From positions 182,781,041 to 182,845,040 of the forward strand of contig CM060846.1 of NCBI GenBank assembly GCA_030762175.1: a stretch of 64,000 nt of DNA, given 5' to 3'. The stretch comes from Metallyticus violacea. Lineage: Eukaryota; Arthropoda; Insecta; Mantodea; Metallyticidae. The position numbers and the translations under genes are program-made. The notes beneath the pieces are model-generated. The model saw only the letters and a list, made by a program, of their open reading frames with translations. It made no database searches and was not told the origin of the DNA. Below are positions 1-12,409 of the stretch, piece by piece; position 1 is the first letter of the stretch; each line of letters starts with the position of its first letter.

Positions 1-2475
1 TTATATACTTCAAACATTTTTCATTCTCCATTTTGCCATAAAAACATTAAAATACTCACAAATATATTAGAAAATAAAATGCATATAGTCACATATAGAT
101 ATCATAACTTTGTACAACTTGACTTATTTCACGTTCTACAGCATATATGCTGCACAAGGATCCCATGAAATATAAATGAATCTGAATTTTAAGAATAGAA
201 TATAAAAGAAAACAGTTTGTTTTATATTTGCGATTACATTTATTGTCCCTGGGATAATCATTGCTCGTTAATGAATCCACATAACAAAAAATGGAGGCGT
301 ATATTTGTTTTTGTAATCCCTTCTAACGCCACATTAAACATGCGAACATACTAAATGGAACAATACATTTTACAATCTACCGCCATGTCATCATCACCGA
401 CCTTATGTTATTAACTAAAACAATTCTTACTGTCAGTTACACATGTTCCAGAACAATTTTGTTAACAGCATTGCAAGGGTGATTCATTCAATTGAAAAAT
501 CATAAATATACGTTCTTAGTATTACATACCTTATAAACAGTTTTGTGACATAGCTTTAGTGCAGAATATATCAGGATATGGTTTAGTATACAAAGTTTGA
601 AAGTATAGCACATTGATTTTTTCCCTGAAAACTCGCGCAACCTTCTGGAAAATCGCGTGGATGATTGCTAATTTGATGCCTAAAGTGCCCATTACAACAT
701 TTATCAATATGTCGCATGCTTTAAACGCATATATCTCATGCCTATTTACATATAAACGTACATGAATCTTTTTAGCAATGTTTTTAATTACTGACTAACA
801 TATTATCTGGAGACTCACCTTTCGGCAGTGTACATACGGAAAGTTTTTCCTTCCTTTACATATTTACTTTTATAACAAATATATCCATTCAATTATGATG
901 TGGTGTCTCTTTTTCCATATGTTATATGTATTCAAAATAGGTCACAAATACGTTTCTGAGCGCTTTGCTTTAGAAATTAAGTAGATTTTGCATAGCACTG
1001 CTGTGTCCGTGAGCGAGCGCCTCTCTCTTATCAGCGTGAAAGTTGACGGAATTAATTACCAAGCGAAAGCTTTCCTTTGCTGGGTTTGTGACTGACGCGT
1101 AGTTACTTACGTAAATGGCGGACTCGCGTCTTCCCACCATCGGGGGTACCACTTGCAGAATTAAGTAATTTGAACGGCCGCTATACGTGAACCACGTTAC
1201 ACACGTAGGATTTAATTTACCCACTTTGTGAGAAGCAGAAGAAGATGATAGGCTTGTTTCCGTCTCTCAGTGGCGTAAGAGTGCCATAGCACTAAGTGAG
1301 AGAAAGTTTCGAGAGTTTAATTTATACTGCTTTTGTACAGAAATCTCACAATTGATTGAAATAAAGAACGCTTTAAGGAAGACATTTTCCTAAAGGATAA
1401 GCTTTCAATAAACACTGTAATTAATCCTTATAATTTTGTGCTTAACAAATAATCGATCTGCCACCACGAGTAGTCATCTTAAGACATTGCTATACTCAAA
1501 ATACTATTTTTTAGTCAAACAGCTATTAAATGCTTTCGGAAATTGAGATTTGGACATTTTTCTTTTATTTTAAGTTTAAACTACCGACTTTCATGTTGAT
1601 TGTTTGTATTTTCACATATAGAGCTATTGCGAGTTCTAGAATATTTTCTACAAGTTTTGGAATTACATCTAAAGGTTTATATCCTAGTAAAATGTGCTTT
1701 GTTTTTCACTATAGCAAGAGGTGTTTTGTAGTCTCATCAGCTATTCACATACACGGGATGTGGAATTTCCATTACAGAGTTCAATTGTCCGTAGATGTTT
1801 CTGGTATCGCCAATGTCCAGTCATCGTTTAAATAGCTTCTCTCTATTGATTCCTACTTCTACTTAGTGAGTCCTTAGTCAGGTTGCTATAGAATAAATTA
1901 ATAAGAATTTTACCCAGCTCCTGACCGGGGAAATTGCTCCATCTTATCTGACGTATCCCCGTACATTTTCCCAAATGCACATTGTCTCGACAGACTTTCT
2001 CACGAATAGAATTCGCGAATGAACTTTCCCGAAATTAAAAAATAATAATAAAATATCAAAAGCAAATTACTGTTCAGTACTTTCACGTCATATATTATTG
2101 ATTTTATTAAAAAAAGAATATCTATAATGATAAATTGTATCCAATGAGTTACACACAGTCTAGTATTCTGTTTCCTCTTTATAATCATTGTCCTGTACAC
2201 TTATTGTCTGTATGCAGTTTTGAATTGATACACACTGCGTTTAGGCTGTGTATGTATATTTCTGCTCAGCCGCATCTCTGCTACCATAGCCTGTGTGTCA
2301 CTTTGTTTCCTTTCATTGCTTACTTGAATGATGCTTATAGTTAGAATTTGCTGTGCCAGCCCTCACTAACATTATTCGTGAGATTGTCATTTATTATCTA
2401 GTTTTACTGAGTGGGGTTGTATCATGTTTACTAGTTAAGTTCTAAGTTCACAATTTCCAAATACTTATACATCAA

Positions 2476-2478
<3 letters not shown>
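1..2478. other. AT-rich non-coding stretch, no gene recognised
   Basis: I see no convincing coding region on either strand; the reading frames are short and low-complexity. The only block with different composition is about 1000-1230, which is richer in C and G and carries several CpGs, but it matches no family I know. An interspersed repeat copy lies at 720-935 and is listed separately. Confidence 0.6.
720..935 (+). repeat. Interspersed repeat, copy A
   Basis: Shares a run of similar blocks in the same order with 2520-2690: a 'tttttaattactgactaa'-type block, then 'atctgga', then 'tatatccattcaat', ending in 'ccatatgttatat'. A shorter third copy lies at 3093-3165. Three diverged copies within 2.5 kb indicate an interspersed or locally duplicated repeat of unknown class. 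Confidence 0.6.

Positions 2479-2519
<41 letters not shown>
2479..2519. repeat. (TA)n microsatellite
   Basis: About twenty uninterrupted TA dinucleotides, directly upstream of repeat copy B. Confidence 0.95.
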
Positions 2520-2524
<5 letters not shown>

Positions 2525-2690
2525 TAAATCATTTCAGCAGTGTTTTTAATTAGTGACTAATGCCCTATCTGGAAACTATCATTTCGAAAATGTACATTCC
2601 TAAAATGTTTTCTTCCGTTCCATTTTTTACTTTATAAAAATATATCCGTTCAATAATTAATTTGGCCCTCATTTCCCATATGTTATATAG
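2520..2690 (+). repeat. Interspersed repeat, copy B
   Basis: Diverged copy of the repeat at 720-935: same order of blocks, ending in 'cccatatgttatat'. A partial third copy starts at about 3093 directly after a SINE, so the SINE at 2846-3064 probably landed inside a member of this repeat. Confidence 0.55.
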
Positions 2691-2845
2691 TCGAGTCATT
2701 GTCAATTTTGATTATTTTAAGACTGTGTCACGTTTACTTTGCTTTTTAAGTTTATAATTTAAAAATGCATCGCTACACCAATACAAGGTTTATCTTATGC
2801 GTCTATATAAATATTGTAATGTTCATCTTATGCTTTTATATAAAA

Positions 2846-3064
2846 CCGCCACTGGCGTCCGAGGTCGTTAAGGCGCGGATTCGTGAGCGGTAGGTCTGGG
2901 GTTCAATTTCTACCAGGACCGTCCTCCCTGACTGAGGTTGTTTTTTCAGGTTTTCCTCAGTCCTCATAAATGGCAAATGCCGGGGAGGTACCGTAAACGT
3001 GGACCTGGAACGTTTCGTTCCTTAAAATGGTGCCTCAGTAGTAAAAACGGGCGTTAAACACTAA
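2846..3064 (+). mobile_element. tRNA-derived SINE, family 2
   Basis: The 5' part looks tRNA-derived: an A-box-like 'tggcgtccgaggtcgttaag' is followed by a B-box-like 'gggttcaatttc'. The body carries 'ttttcctcagtcctcataaatggcaaatgccggg' split over the family's conserved core, and the 3' end has 'gcctcagtagtaaaaacggg' followed by a 'cgttaaacac' block. The same order occurs at 34176-34444 (minus), 46246-46456 (plus) and 60411-60676 (plus), with fragments at 49641, 50008 and 61017. It is non-coding and would depend on a LINE for movement (known for SINEs in general). Confidence 0.85.
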
Positions 3065-3165
3065 TCTTCTATATAAAAGTATACAAATATTTTAACTATT
3101 TTTAATTAGTGACTGATAAATTATCTAGGGGATGGCTTTTGAAAAATGTGCTTTCGAGAAAATGT

Positions 3166-3676
3166 TCGTTCGTGACTGGATTCGGGTTAGGAATAATTGA
3201 TTCAGGAACATTTTTCGGGTGTTTGGATTCAAGAAATTGGTCCGGATTGTATCTAATGTTCTTGGTTCATTGGTGTATTGCAGTTCTAGCAGTTTTTTTT
3301 GTTTATGTCCAAGAAGTTCTGGTCCTATGAAGGCAATCTTAGTTCCTTCCTTTGCCAGTTTGTCTGCAGCTTCTATGCCGCGATGTACAAGCACCCAACA
3401 TAATTCTAATTAATTCTTTGTGGAAACATTGATTAGACCTTGGAGAAATGTCCATACAATTCTAGAATTGATGACATTAAGTGCACTAAGAGTAGCTTTA
3501 TTGTCTATGAAAATCAGTACATGTTGAATAACATAGGTTCTCTTCCCATAGAAGTTAAACTGTAATGAAAACCAGATGACCCTTTGATAGAGTAGATGTA
3601 TTTTCTCCCATCTAGTGACATCGTTCTCTGATTCTGATTCTGAGTGTTTGTGTAAAATTTGCTTTAAAAAATGCAA
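3166..3676 (-). pseudogene. Non-LTR retrotransposon RNase H domain, relic
   Basis: Two adjacent minus-strand frames, broken by a stop between them, read as the RNase H domain found at the end of ORF2 in several non-LTR retrotransposons. The upstream piece (3410-3676) holds 'LIFIDNKATLSAL', matching the family's F-x-D-S/N-x-A-A-L-x-A-L motif around the second catalytic Asp. The downstream piece (3125-3394) holds 'VHRGIEAADKLAKEGT', matching the G-H-x-G-I-x-G-N-E-x-A-D-x-L-A motif with its last catalytic Asp. No reverse transcriptase domain is visible upstream, so this is a short, dead 3' fragment. Confidence 0.8.
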
Positions 3677-4769
3677 TTAGATGACCTGTCAAGCATCGAT
3701 CTTTCATGTCATTTGGTAGCCTTTTCATGGTAATTTTACACCCAAATGTCCGCTGTCTCTTTGAATCCTTTTAGGAGCTTAAAAACTTTGTGTTCTAATA
3801 ACAATATGCCAAATCTTCCATTTATTTGCTGAAAGTTATGGCTTAATACCAAATGCAAATATTGATATTAACAGAGTGTTATTAAAAGTAACTTGAACAT
3901 TCTTTCTTATAGAAGTTATAGCAGGACTAAGCGTAACGTATAAGATGCATTCTAAAAATGTAAAATACGAGATTTATATTGTATTGAAAACATTAATATA
4001 TCATGTTTTAGATTTCAAAAGAGATTTGCCAGATGAGTCAGCTGCCCCTAATTTTGCAGTCTTATATAATTCACAATTTACATTCAAACAGGGAAACATC
4101 GTTCCGTAATATATACGCAAATTGTGTAATACGGATATCTTTTGTTGCACACTTAGCGGAATTACTAATACCATGGCAGAATTATAGTATCGCTTTTAAT
4201 GCACTCGTAGACAGCTGGCGCCAACGAAACGTTTGCACAACTGAAAATGTACACTGTGACAAGCGAATACTTCATATCATGTTAACTTGACAGTCAAATC
4301 ATTCTGCTTTAAATAGTTTAGTTGGAACAAAAGTGTGGTAGGTACAAAATCTGTCTGTAGAAGATGGTTAGAATCGGCTGTGTTGTAATGTTCATAAACT
4401 GTCTTGGTGTAAACTAATATTATGTTTAACATTCTTCACAATGTTTTAATGTCCAATTATTTTTCTTTTCATTTGAATTTAATATTTCATTATAGTTTAG
4501 TTTTTCTTCATTGCTGATAAACTACATGCAGGTAAGTGTTTAAAGGCTACATAGGTACAATTGATGAAGATGGATAAGAATTATACACATTTGACCCAAG
4601 ACAATAAGGAAATTACATTTAGCATGGAAGTTGCAATAGTAGAGTTACAATTTTGGTTTTTTGGTGCACTGTAAAGCAAAGTATTTTGTTATTAATATCA
4701 TTTCGCATATGTATGTTATTATGGCCTTGAAAAGATATTTTGTTTAGCAGAGTTCTACTTGATTGAAAT
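3677..4769. other. AT-rich non-coding stretch
   Basis: No recognised gene or repeat. A plus-strand frame at 4033-4290 is open for 85 codons, but its product resembles nothing I know and the base composition does not change there. Confidence 0.5.
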
Positions 4770-6010
4770 TGCCGGTGAATACACTACCCGGACAAGACTT
4801 TTCTAACAAACTGCTTGAACTGACAACCTTCTTGGTTAATGCACACCTGAGCACATTGTTGCATGAAAATTCTGTCTCGGTGTAACATGGCAGGTGTAAT
4901 GGAGGTACAGGCCACAGTAATACATTGGCTAAGGCTCTCTGGATCTTCTGGTTTCTCTGTATAAACTTATTGCTTTAAATAACCCCAGAGGAAGAATTCA
5001 AGAGGCGTTAGATCAGGTGATCTGGCTGGCCAGGAGACTGGTCTTTGTCTTCCTATCCATGACAGGATGTCATGCATTTAGATGATTGCAGACGATCCTT
5101 AACCCGTGCGGTGGAGTACCATCGTTTTGGAACCATATCGTTATTCGTTCCTCCAGTGGTACATTCTCTAGTAACAGCGGAAGCTTGTTACGGTTTTTTA
5201 TTTTTTTTAATTAGGTTTATTTACGGACGCTCTTTAACATCTCAGATCATCAGCGTCCCATTCAGTGCAGGGCGTGAAACGGCCGATAAATTTTGCTCAG
5301 AGGCCCCTTTTTTAGGCTTCAAGTTCTTTGTCGTGCCGTAAATGTACGACACGAGACCCACGGCTTTACTTCCCTTCCGAAGGAAGCCATACTGAGGGGT
5401 TTTACGCCGAAAGCATCGATCGGTCCTGGCCGGGATAGAACCTGCGATCTTGGGTTTAGAAGGCTAGTATGGTAACCACTACACCATCAGGATCGACTCC
5501 CATTACGGAGAAGTTGCAGTTACCGTGCTCCTGTTAGATGCTTCTCGAGGTAAAATGGTACAATAAAGTGGTCATCCAAGATTTACCGCACTTGGAATGC
5601 TGTCTCTCTTAACCGAGTGGGGATTAATCAACACTTCAATAATGCATATTATGGCGATTTCCGGATCCATTGTTGTGGAATCCCAATTCATCAGAAAACA
5701 GAATGCTGGATACGAATTTCTTATTATTTGCCACTTGGCCTAGCATCCAAGAAGTTCACTCGAGCTTTGAAATCTCTCCCGTGGAGTTTTTGGTGTAGAT
5801 GCGCATTGTTCACGATGGCATTCAAAACAGTTCCCGCATTAACACCAGATGTCGCTGGTGCGTGTCCAACAGGAGGCATCCTTGAAAATGACGATGTTTT
5901 ATGAGTCTTTGACATTCCGGAAAGTGTTTGCTGTTGATTGTCGTCCATTTGGATGTCTCTCCCGGTATAGATGCTAAGTTAGTTGTGCATTCAATCTTGC
6001 CTCTCCATAG
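4770..6010 (-). pseudogene. IS630/Tc1-mariner superfamily transposase relic, split by a SINE
   Basis: On the minus strand, pieces of a DDE transposase appear in the right order. Near 5950-5720 there is a helix-turn-helix-type stretch ending 'RDFKARVNFLDA'. At about 5700-5660 comes 'ILFSDELGFHNNG', with the first catalytic Asp in the family's L-F-(S/T)-D-E motif. A family-1 SINE sits at 5205-5496. Near 5060-4990 is 'RSPDLTPLEFFLWGYLK', the hallmark C-terminal motif of this insect family. A tail of about 70 codons runs down to 4770. Several stops and frameshifts make it inactive. Terminal inverted repeats were not located, so the outer limits are approximate. Confidence 0.85.
5205..5496 (-). 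mobile_element. tRNA-derived SINE, family 1, full length
   Basis: On the minus strand it begins 'tcgatcctgatggtgtagtg', an A box of the T-G-G-Y-x-x-A-G-T-G-G type, followed by a B-box region with 'gggttctatccc'-like sequence, then the family's conserved body ('cggaagggaagtaaagcc', 'tgtacatttacggcac', 'cgtttcacgccc') and a 3' end at 'gagcgtccgtaaataaacc'. Flanking 'ttacgg' on both sides looks like a short target-site duplication. It interrupts the transposase relic at 4770-6010 and is therefore the younger insertion. Confidence 0.9.
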
Positions 6011-6239
6011 ATAAGGGGCATATCAACGTACTCGACTGTCGAATGCATGGCGAAGGACTGGCACAAGCTCTGTGAGGCAGCATACACCTGAGGAGTGAAG
6101 GCAGTCTACATTAAAAGTTTCACTTTGCGGTGTGATGCTGCTCAAATGGAGACAGAGAGACGTCATTTTAGTATACCTATAAGCAATCAGAATGGTACTA
6201 AAATTATAGTTTATATTTAGGTTATTATTTTCCATGACA

Positions 6240-8156
6240 AAATGTATACAACCAAGAACTATTAGAATTATAATTTCGTGATAAACTCTTGTGGCTATTA
6301 AAATAAATTATGATATCGATTTCCAAGCATAATGAAGGGAAAAAACATGAACACTTCCAACGACGCAAACCAGTGCTATTAATGGTTAACGTACAGCAGA
6401 ACGGAAATAATTCCACTCACCCACTTCTTTGGCGTTTGATTGATAGCACATTCTCGGTTCAGTCTTAGATCTTGTATGCTAGACGCCGGTACCATCTCGA
6501 TGCTTTGTTTGTATGTTATAGCCTTTTAAGACAGTTTCAATCCTTTGTTGGATGTTTAAACATGATTGTTTAAATTGCATAAGCTATTAGTTATGTAATT
6601 TGAGATATACGTTTAATAGTTTAAATTTAAATAAATCTTTATTTAATAATCTACAGATCTTGATTGTACAGCACCCATTTGGATAAAAGCGTGCTTCTAA
6701 GTTGTCGTAGCCTATCCCGTCTCTAATCACAAAATTTCTTTCATAGCTATGTATACTATAATGTAAAATATTGTAAAATTGACTTGAAACCGGGAATTAG
6801 TTCTCAGTAAATGAAGTACTTTAGTGCGGACTACTTTGTGTACCTTAAATTGCTTTTCTTCTGAATGTTGAACCTTCGTCTATCTAAAAATATCTAGTAA
6901 TAGTTAGTAAGTGAAGCAAATGAACTTACAACGCAATTGCCCTTTGAAAGGCGGCCTATCTTCCAGAAAAGGACAGGACAGCTAACTCAACTGGCATAAT
7001 CTTCATTTTTTTGCAAGTGAATTGCTGTATTGTTATAACAATGAATCTCCCTCTCTAATACAATAGTAGCCTAGATCTGTATAAAATACTTATGAATTTA
7101 CAATAAATGTATATAAAAGAAGCTCCAAATCCCTGTATAATTTCCCGGTATAAGTAGCCTACATTACACGTAAGGTTTAAGTAAATTAGCAGCTGACTTA
7201 ACAAACGTCAATACCTGGCTGCTAAGAATGTGCTACATATACTACGTAGATATATTTTCTTTTAAAATGGTTCCCCCTGTATCACTGAGCAAATATTTAC
7301 CCACGTGAACTGACAATAAATTCAACAGGTCAGATCGCTAACAGCTATAAGAAAACATATTTAATACAGAAGCACAAGTGGAACATGTATTAATAACAGT
7401 GCGTCAATTAAATGTTAATTTTGTGGTTTATTCGGTAACGAAAATATTAGTTGGGAAACTAAAGGAAAGTAATGTCTAATTTTTTCATCCGTAAAACCCC
7501 TGCAAGATGCAAATAACGTAAGCGAGCCATGGACATACATGAGGGTATAACATGAATGTGCCGTGATTCTGGAACACCGTGCATATAAATAACAAAATAA
7601 TTGGAACTGTAGAATATAATTAAAAGTCCTGAATGTGAATTTACATAGTTTCGGAATCACAAGAAAGAAAGAAAGAAAGAAAGAAAGAAGAAGAAAAAGA
7701 AAGAAAGAAAATTCTGTATCTTCACGTCTACATCACTTCTTCTCCAAAACAAAATAAAACATATTTTGGTTACATTGTACAGGTTGCATTTGTGGTAATT
7801 TTGTGTTTTCTATACAGCAAGGGAATTTACTATTTGAGTTACTGAGAGTTCATAAAAATTTTTGATTACTGAAGTAAAGACTATCTATGTACTTATTAGT
7901 AACTACACAATTGTTCTTTTTTTCCCCCGCCAATTGCATCATTTTCTATACAACAAGTAGTGTCTTGGAAGTTTGCACAATCTCAAAAGCTACAGAATTG
8001 AAGTTATGCGCTGCGATATTTACAATTTTCTTTAAATGAATAAATCGATCCTTTTGCCAATAAGCATTCTAAAAAGAATATCGAAAGTAGAGAATTTAAA
8101 TATGAATATGCAGCAAACTAATGTTGTAAATGTTACATGAAATAATAGCACACATA
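6240..8156. other. AT-rich non-coding stretch
   Basis: No coding region or known element recognised. It contains the (AAAG)n tract at 7661-7711. The segment 6010-6240 directly upstream may be the 5' end of the transposon relic, since its minus-strand reading continues in a similar style, but this is uncertain. Confidence 0.5.
7661..7711. repeat. (AAAG)n microsatellite
   Basis: Imperfect run of AAAG/AAG units over about 50 bases. Confidence 0.95.
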
Positions 8157-8604
8157 CAGACGGTGCCAAAAAATGTATGCACACCTCAAGCAAAGAAAAA
8201 ACTGTGTTAACATAGCAAAACTGAATTCACACAAATAGAAAATCATGTGCACTACTCATTTTAGACTTTTACAGTTACAACAGTAGCTCAAAATGCCCAC
8301 CATCGGCGTCGATACTCTTCAAAATTGCTTTCCGCTGTTGAAACGATAAGCTTGGCTCCAGTTTGTTGTAGTAACGCTAACATAAAATAATGTGAATCAG
8401 ATCTGTTTACAGAACATAATACGATAATCTTAACTTCATTTGTTCATTGTTGATTTACCATAATCTCGGCTTCATTTGTTCATTGTTAATTTACCTGTCA
8501 TGTAGCAACGCTATCACAACGTATGTGAATCACGCCTATTTACTTGAAATATGTTAAATATATATCTACTGTGAAAGTGTGAATACACTTTTTGGCACCC
8601 TCAG
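8157..8604. mobile_element. Short mariner-type deletion derivative, TIR ...GGTGCCAAAA
   Basis: The left end reads 'cagacggtgccaaaa' and the right end reads 'tttttggcaccctcag'. Both are flanked by TA (8155-8156 and 8605-8606), the usual target duplication of Tc1/mariner elements. The internal sequence aligns in the same order with the 705-bp copy at 28098-28802 ('agcaaaactgaattcacacaaa', 'gctcaaaatgcccacca'), but the transposase remnant is missing here. A short internal duplication ('ttcatttgttcattgttgattta' in diverged form) spans 8430-8495. Confidence 0.85.
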
Positions 8605-10004
8605 TATTGCAATGTTATTTTCTCGACATACAATAACAGTATAAATGAAAAAGACGGGAAATAAAAAAATTAAACAGAAAATCAAAGAATAGCAAAGCTA
8701 AAGGAATAGGAAATACCAGCAAAGAAAGAATTGTAAAATTGAACGATAGATTCTAGAAGAGCAACATGCACAATAAATGAAGAGTTGATTTATTTTGGAA
8801 TTTATTGATCATAACAAATGAAGTATCCTATATTTATGTAATATCGGACAGTTAAGGAGTACATTGTATAACAATTCTTACTTAGTCAATACTTAAATCG
8901 AAAACCTATTCATTGTCTTAGATTTAAGTATGATCAGAAGTTCGATGTATTAGACACCATAAATTGAGCACCCAGCTAGAACTTTCAATGGACAAATAAA
9001 CAGTTTACGACTGCAGTGTCTACCTCGAACGAGATCCTCAACTACTTCTCGGCGTATTAATTTCAGGATATGCTGACATAACAGTCTACGACCACTGAGA
9101 TCAAACCCGGGCCTCCTCGTGAGAGGAAACCGGTCTATCCAATCGGACACGGCACTGCCAACTTCCCAAACATTTCTTATCAATTACGGCTAATAACACA
9201 TTTGGCAAGGAAGGGAATTTTAGTGAACCACGACTCTACAGCCCAGAAGAAGTTGTTCTTTATGTGACAGCGGTTGCGAAAGCTTAAGATCTAGGTTCAA
9301 TCATAATCGTTCAAATGTTTGCCACTTAACGTTCTCGGTTTGCTTTTTATCGAGATGAGAGTATGCTGTATCAAACACTCATTTAGATCATGAAGCAAAT
9401 TATATCAGTGGTAAATGACAGATGCTTTCAATTGTACTATAATCCATACTCAGTATTCTACCAAGTTGCTAACGTATACGTAGTTTGTACTTTTATATAT
9501 ATTTTTACAGTACTTAAGCGGAATAAAAGAATAATGGAGAGATTTCTGTTGCTTTATGCATAATTTAAGTGTCAGCACGCAGAAAACAAATACGGAAATT
9601 TAAAGGCGCACGGTTGAATAGGTTGCTGCGGTTGGGTTTTCAGTCAAAATAGGCTGTCAAAGAAACAGAAAACTGGTTGTAAAGTTGCTTCAAGCAAAAC
9701 CAATTCTTCTAGCTTCAAGTGCTACATAGTTTTGTTTATCCATATAACCTTAATAATCTACTGTCCAACTATCATCGTATTATAAACTGTTTGTTTTACT
9801 GAATAAATTTTTCCAGTGCTCTTTCTATCATCAGGTATATTTATGCACATGCCTTAAGGAAAGTCTTTGCTTAACCTGCTAATCATCATGGAATGAGTGA
9901 ATGCATAAATAATAACAGAGATATATTCCGTTTCCCGTTCAGGCCATCAACATATTATTCCTTTATATACACTGCAACGGTAAAAGTATTATGAGCCGTA
10001 AGGG

Positions 10005-10005
<1 letters not shown>
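8605..10005. other. AT-rich non-coding stretch with one tRNA-like block
   Basis: Apart from the tRNA-derived block at about 9090-9160, nothing is recognisable. Confidence 0.5.
9090..9160 (-). repeat. tRNA-derived short repeat, probable SINE head
   Basis: On the minus strand 'ggcagtgccgtgtccgattg' is followed by 'gatagaccgg', which fits an A box, and 30 bases later 'gggtttgatctc' (9097-9108) fits a B box with one or two changes. The acceptor stem does not pair convincingly, so I read it as a SINE-type tRNA relic and not as a tRNA gene. It is a different lineage from families 1 and 2. Confidence 0.5.

Positions 10006-10056
<51 letters not shown>
10006..10056. repeat. (AT)n microsatellite
   Basis: About 25 AT dinucleotides, abutting the left arm of the hairpin at 10057-10207. 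Confidence 0.95.
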
Positions 10057-10058
<2 letters not shown>

Positions 10059-10207
10059 CATTGCCGAATTTTTCTAAGTATCTACAGAATTACAATTCAC
10101 GAATTGCCTTTTTAATTGGTATTTTCCAAAATGAAATAAAGTATGGATTATATGTGGCAATTCGTGAATTATAATTCTGTAGATACTTTGAAAAATTCGG
10201 CAATGCA
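10057..10207. repeat. Near-perfect inverted repeat, foldback MITE
   Basis: The left arm 10057-10108 (starting 'tgcattgccgaatttttc') and the right arm 10156-10207 are reverse complements over 52 bases with only two mismatches. They are separated by a 47-base loop. It has no coding capacity. It behaves like a foldback MITE next to an (AT)n tract; the host target sequence cannot be defined because of the microsatellite. Confidence 0.85.
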
Positions 10208-12409
10208 CTTTGTATATTGTTTATCATATTAACTTTAAATTTATTATTTAGCACAACGGCCACAAACAAACATCTATAACATAAGTGAACATACTGGTTT
10301 TTAAAATACTCACAAAAATTTTCATCATAAAATAATCATACACTTAAGTTAGCCCAACTATGCGATAAACACAAATAGCACGAGAAATAAACATGACGCT
10401 CTACTGGCAAACTCAGGTAATACGGTTTTCGTTATGTGGTATACCAGGCAAGCTTCTGCAGTGATATTTGCGTGAACTTTATGTGAATGGGTGTTGACCT
10501 ATAAAGACAGGAGTGAGGAGTGTGTTGGAGCTGATGTCGGGTGGAGAAGTGGGGGATGTTCACACCCCGTAACGTCAAATATCCCTACTGCCCCCGCCAC
10601 AGCTCTAGCTTTATATCCTCAATAAAGCTACTTCGCTCCGAAACTTTTTAATGCTAAAGCAGCTCAGTCAAGCAAGTCTCTTGCATACAGCTCCTCCAGT
10701 ATCAGCATTAATTATCGAATTCATCTAATGAAGTGAAGAATCACGAACAAAAACGTTCATATTTGTTTTCTGGAAACATAAGCATGTCATTATAACATAT
10801 AATTCACATTATGCTACTTTCGAGAAAATTTGTGGACAAAAAGAAAATAAGCAAGTCAAGAACCAGGTTCAAAAATATAAAAGAGAAACGAAAACTGCCT
10901 AACAGCAACAAATATAATAGTAAAAAAACTGAAAATATAAAAAAGAGGAAAACCGTTAAAATTTTATTCCATATAGGTAGCAAAAACTTTGACTTAAGTT
11001 ACGTCTTAAAATGTTTAACTACCCCATAATGCTTGCATGTCCGAGTTAATCTCAATTTTCTCAATTTTTATAACAAATCAGTACATAATGGAAGTCTTTC
11101 TGATATTGTAATGCTTATATTCGTAAATAGTTCATTTGGGTTTAAGAGAATTAATTACAATAAATAAATGTACAATTTTAATAATAAGTCATAATTTGAT
11201 TATCATACCACGACTATTTTCGACTTTTTAATGTTACTTTTTTGTCCGCTCGAAAGTTTTTAGAAGTAATATATGCCTGAAATCCGTTTATCCTATAGAC
11301 AAATGATGAGATTTGCAAGTCAGATAGACCTTAGTTAGGTGCAAATTAGACCGCAAGACCAAATGTTCAAATTCTATTTAAAAGTTCCTCGTACGTCCTG
11401 ACCTGCTGACTGAAGGTTAAGTACAAAGCTGCAGCCAGTCTACGATTTCTGCTTAGTTGTCAGTGTAAAGGAAAGCGTGTTATCAGATAGTACAGTATTC
11501 ACATAAAACTGGTGAATAAAAGCATAAATATATTACCGAAATGTTATGGCGAGTCTTAAGTAACTGATGTAGACTGGTTTCCCAGGCTTAACCCGTTCCA
11601 GAAGCACTAGGTGAACTTCTTCGTCCACAAGGTTAATGTGACGAGAGGCAGGTTCACTTTTGCATACTATCTGCACAACTAGGGCTGTGGAACGGCAGAA
11701 ATATATTTGAATTTTGTAATTGCTTCGGATTGATATGACAAGACACTCTTTAAAGCAACGCTGCTTAATTCTTGTTCTGACTGGCATTAAGGGCTGATGT
11801 AGTTTTGATGTACTTGAGAATACTGCTGATGCTGTTGCTACTACGTTTTGAAGTAACAGGTCGGGCCAGGTGACTTGGCTGCTTAGGCTAGAGAGATGGA
11901 TGGATTTGTTGAATAGCTACTGCTGTGGTGAATAATGGTCCTGGAGGACCGACAGTTGTTGCTGGAATTGCTGTGAGGTTAGAACTACCTTATCTTTAGC
12001 TTTGTACGTGGATGCCTGAATTTACTTCCTTCGTTATTCTCACTACAAGGTTCAGCGGTTGTGATAGATTAAGTGTCCGCTGGCGGCACGCTTGGCTTAA
12101 AAACTCAAAAGGGGAGGATATAGTAGCTTTATGGCAATTCGCGTATAATAAATGTTTAACTGACCATTTAGAGGAAAGCACTTTTGAAGAGTGATTTTGA
12201 AATTGAACTTCTGAATGTTCTAATGGCATTCTTTTTGTTTTTATGGTCATAAGAGCTAACGATATGAGAAGTGAACGCTGAGCAATAAGTGAATGAACAT
12301 TTAAAAAACTCAACTTCCAATTTCATTAATCGTTAATCCGATTAGTTTTAGTTCTTAAGGAACGAGGATTGTCACTACCTTTGTATATGTTTATTGATGA
12401 AATAATCGC
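10208..12409. other. Non-coding stretch before the Polinton
   Basis: No gene recognised. A lysine-rich frame at 10811-11029 is an A-rich composition effect. A somewhat more GC-rich block at 11560-11710 gives an open minus-strand frame of 84 codons (11533-11787) that matches nothing I know. Confidence 0.5.

Noticed and set aside
10811..11029. Lysine-rich 72-codon frame
   Set aside because: Explained by A-rich composition; no motif or homologue recognised.
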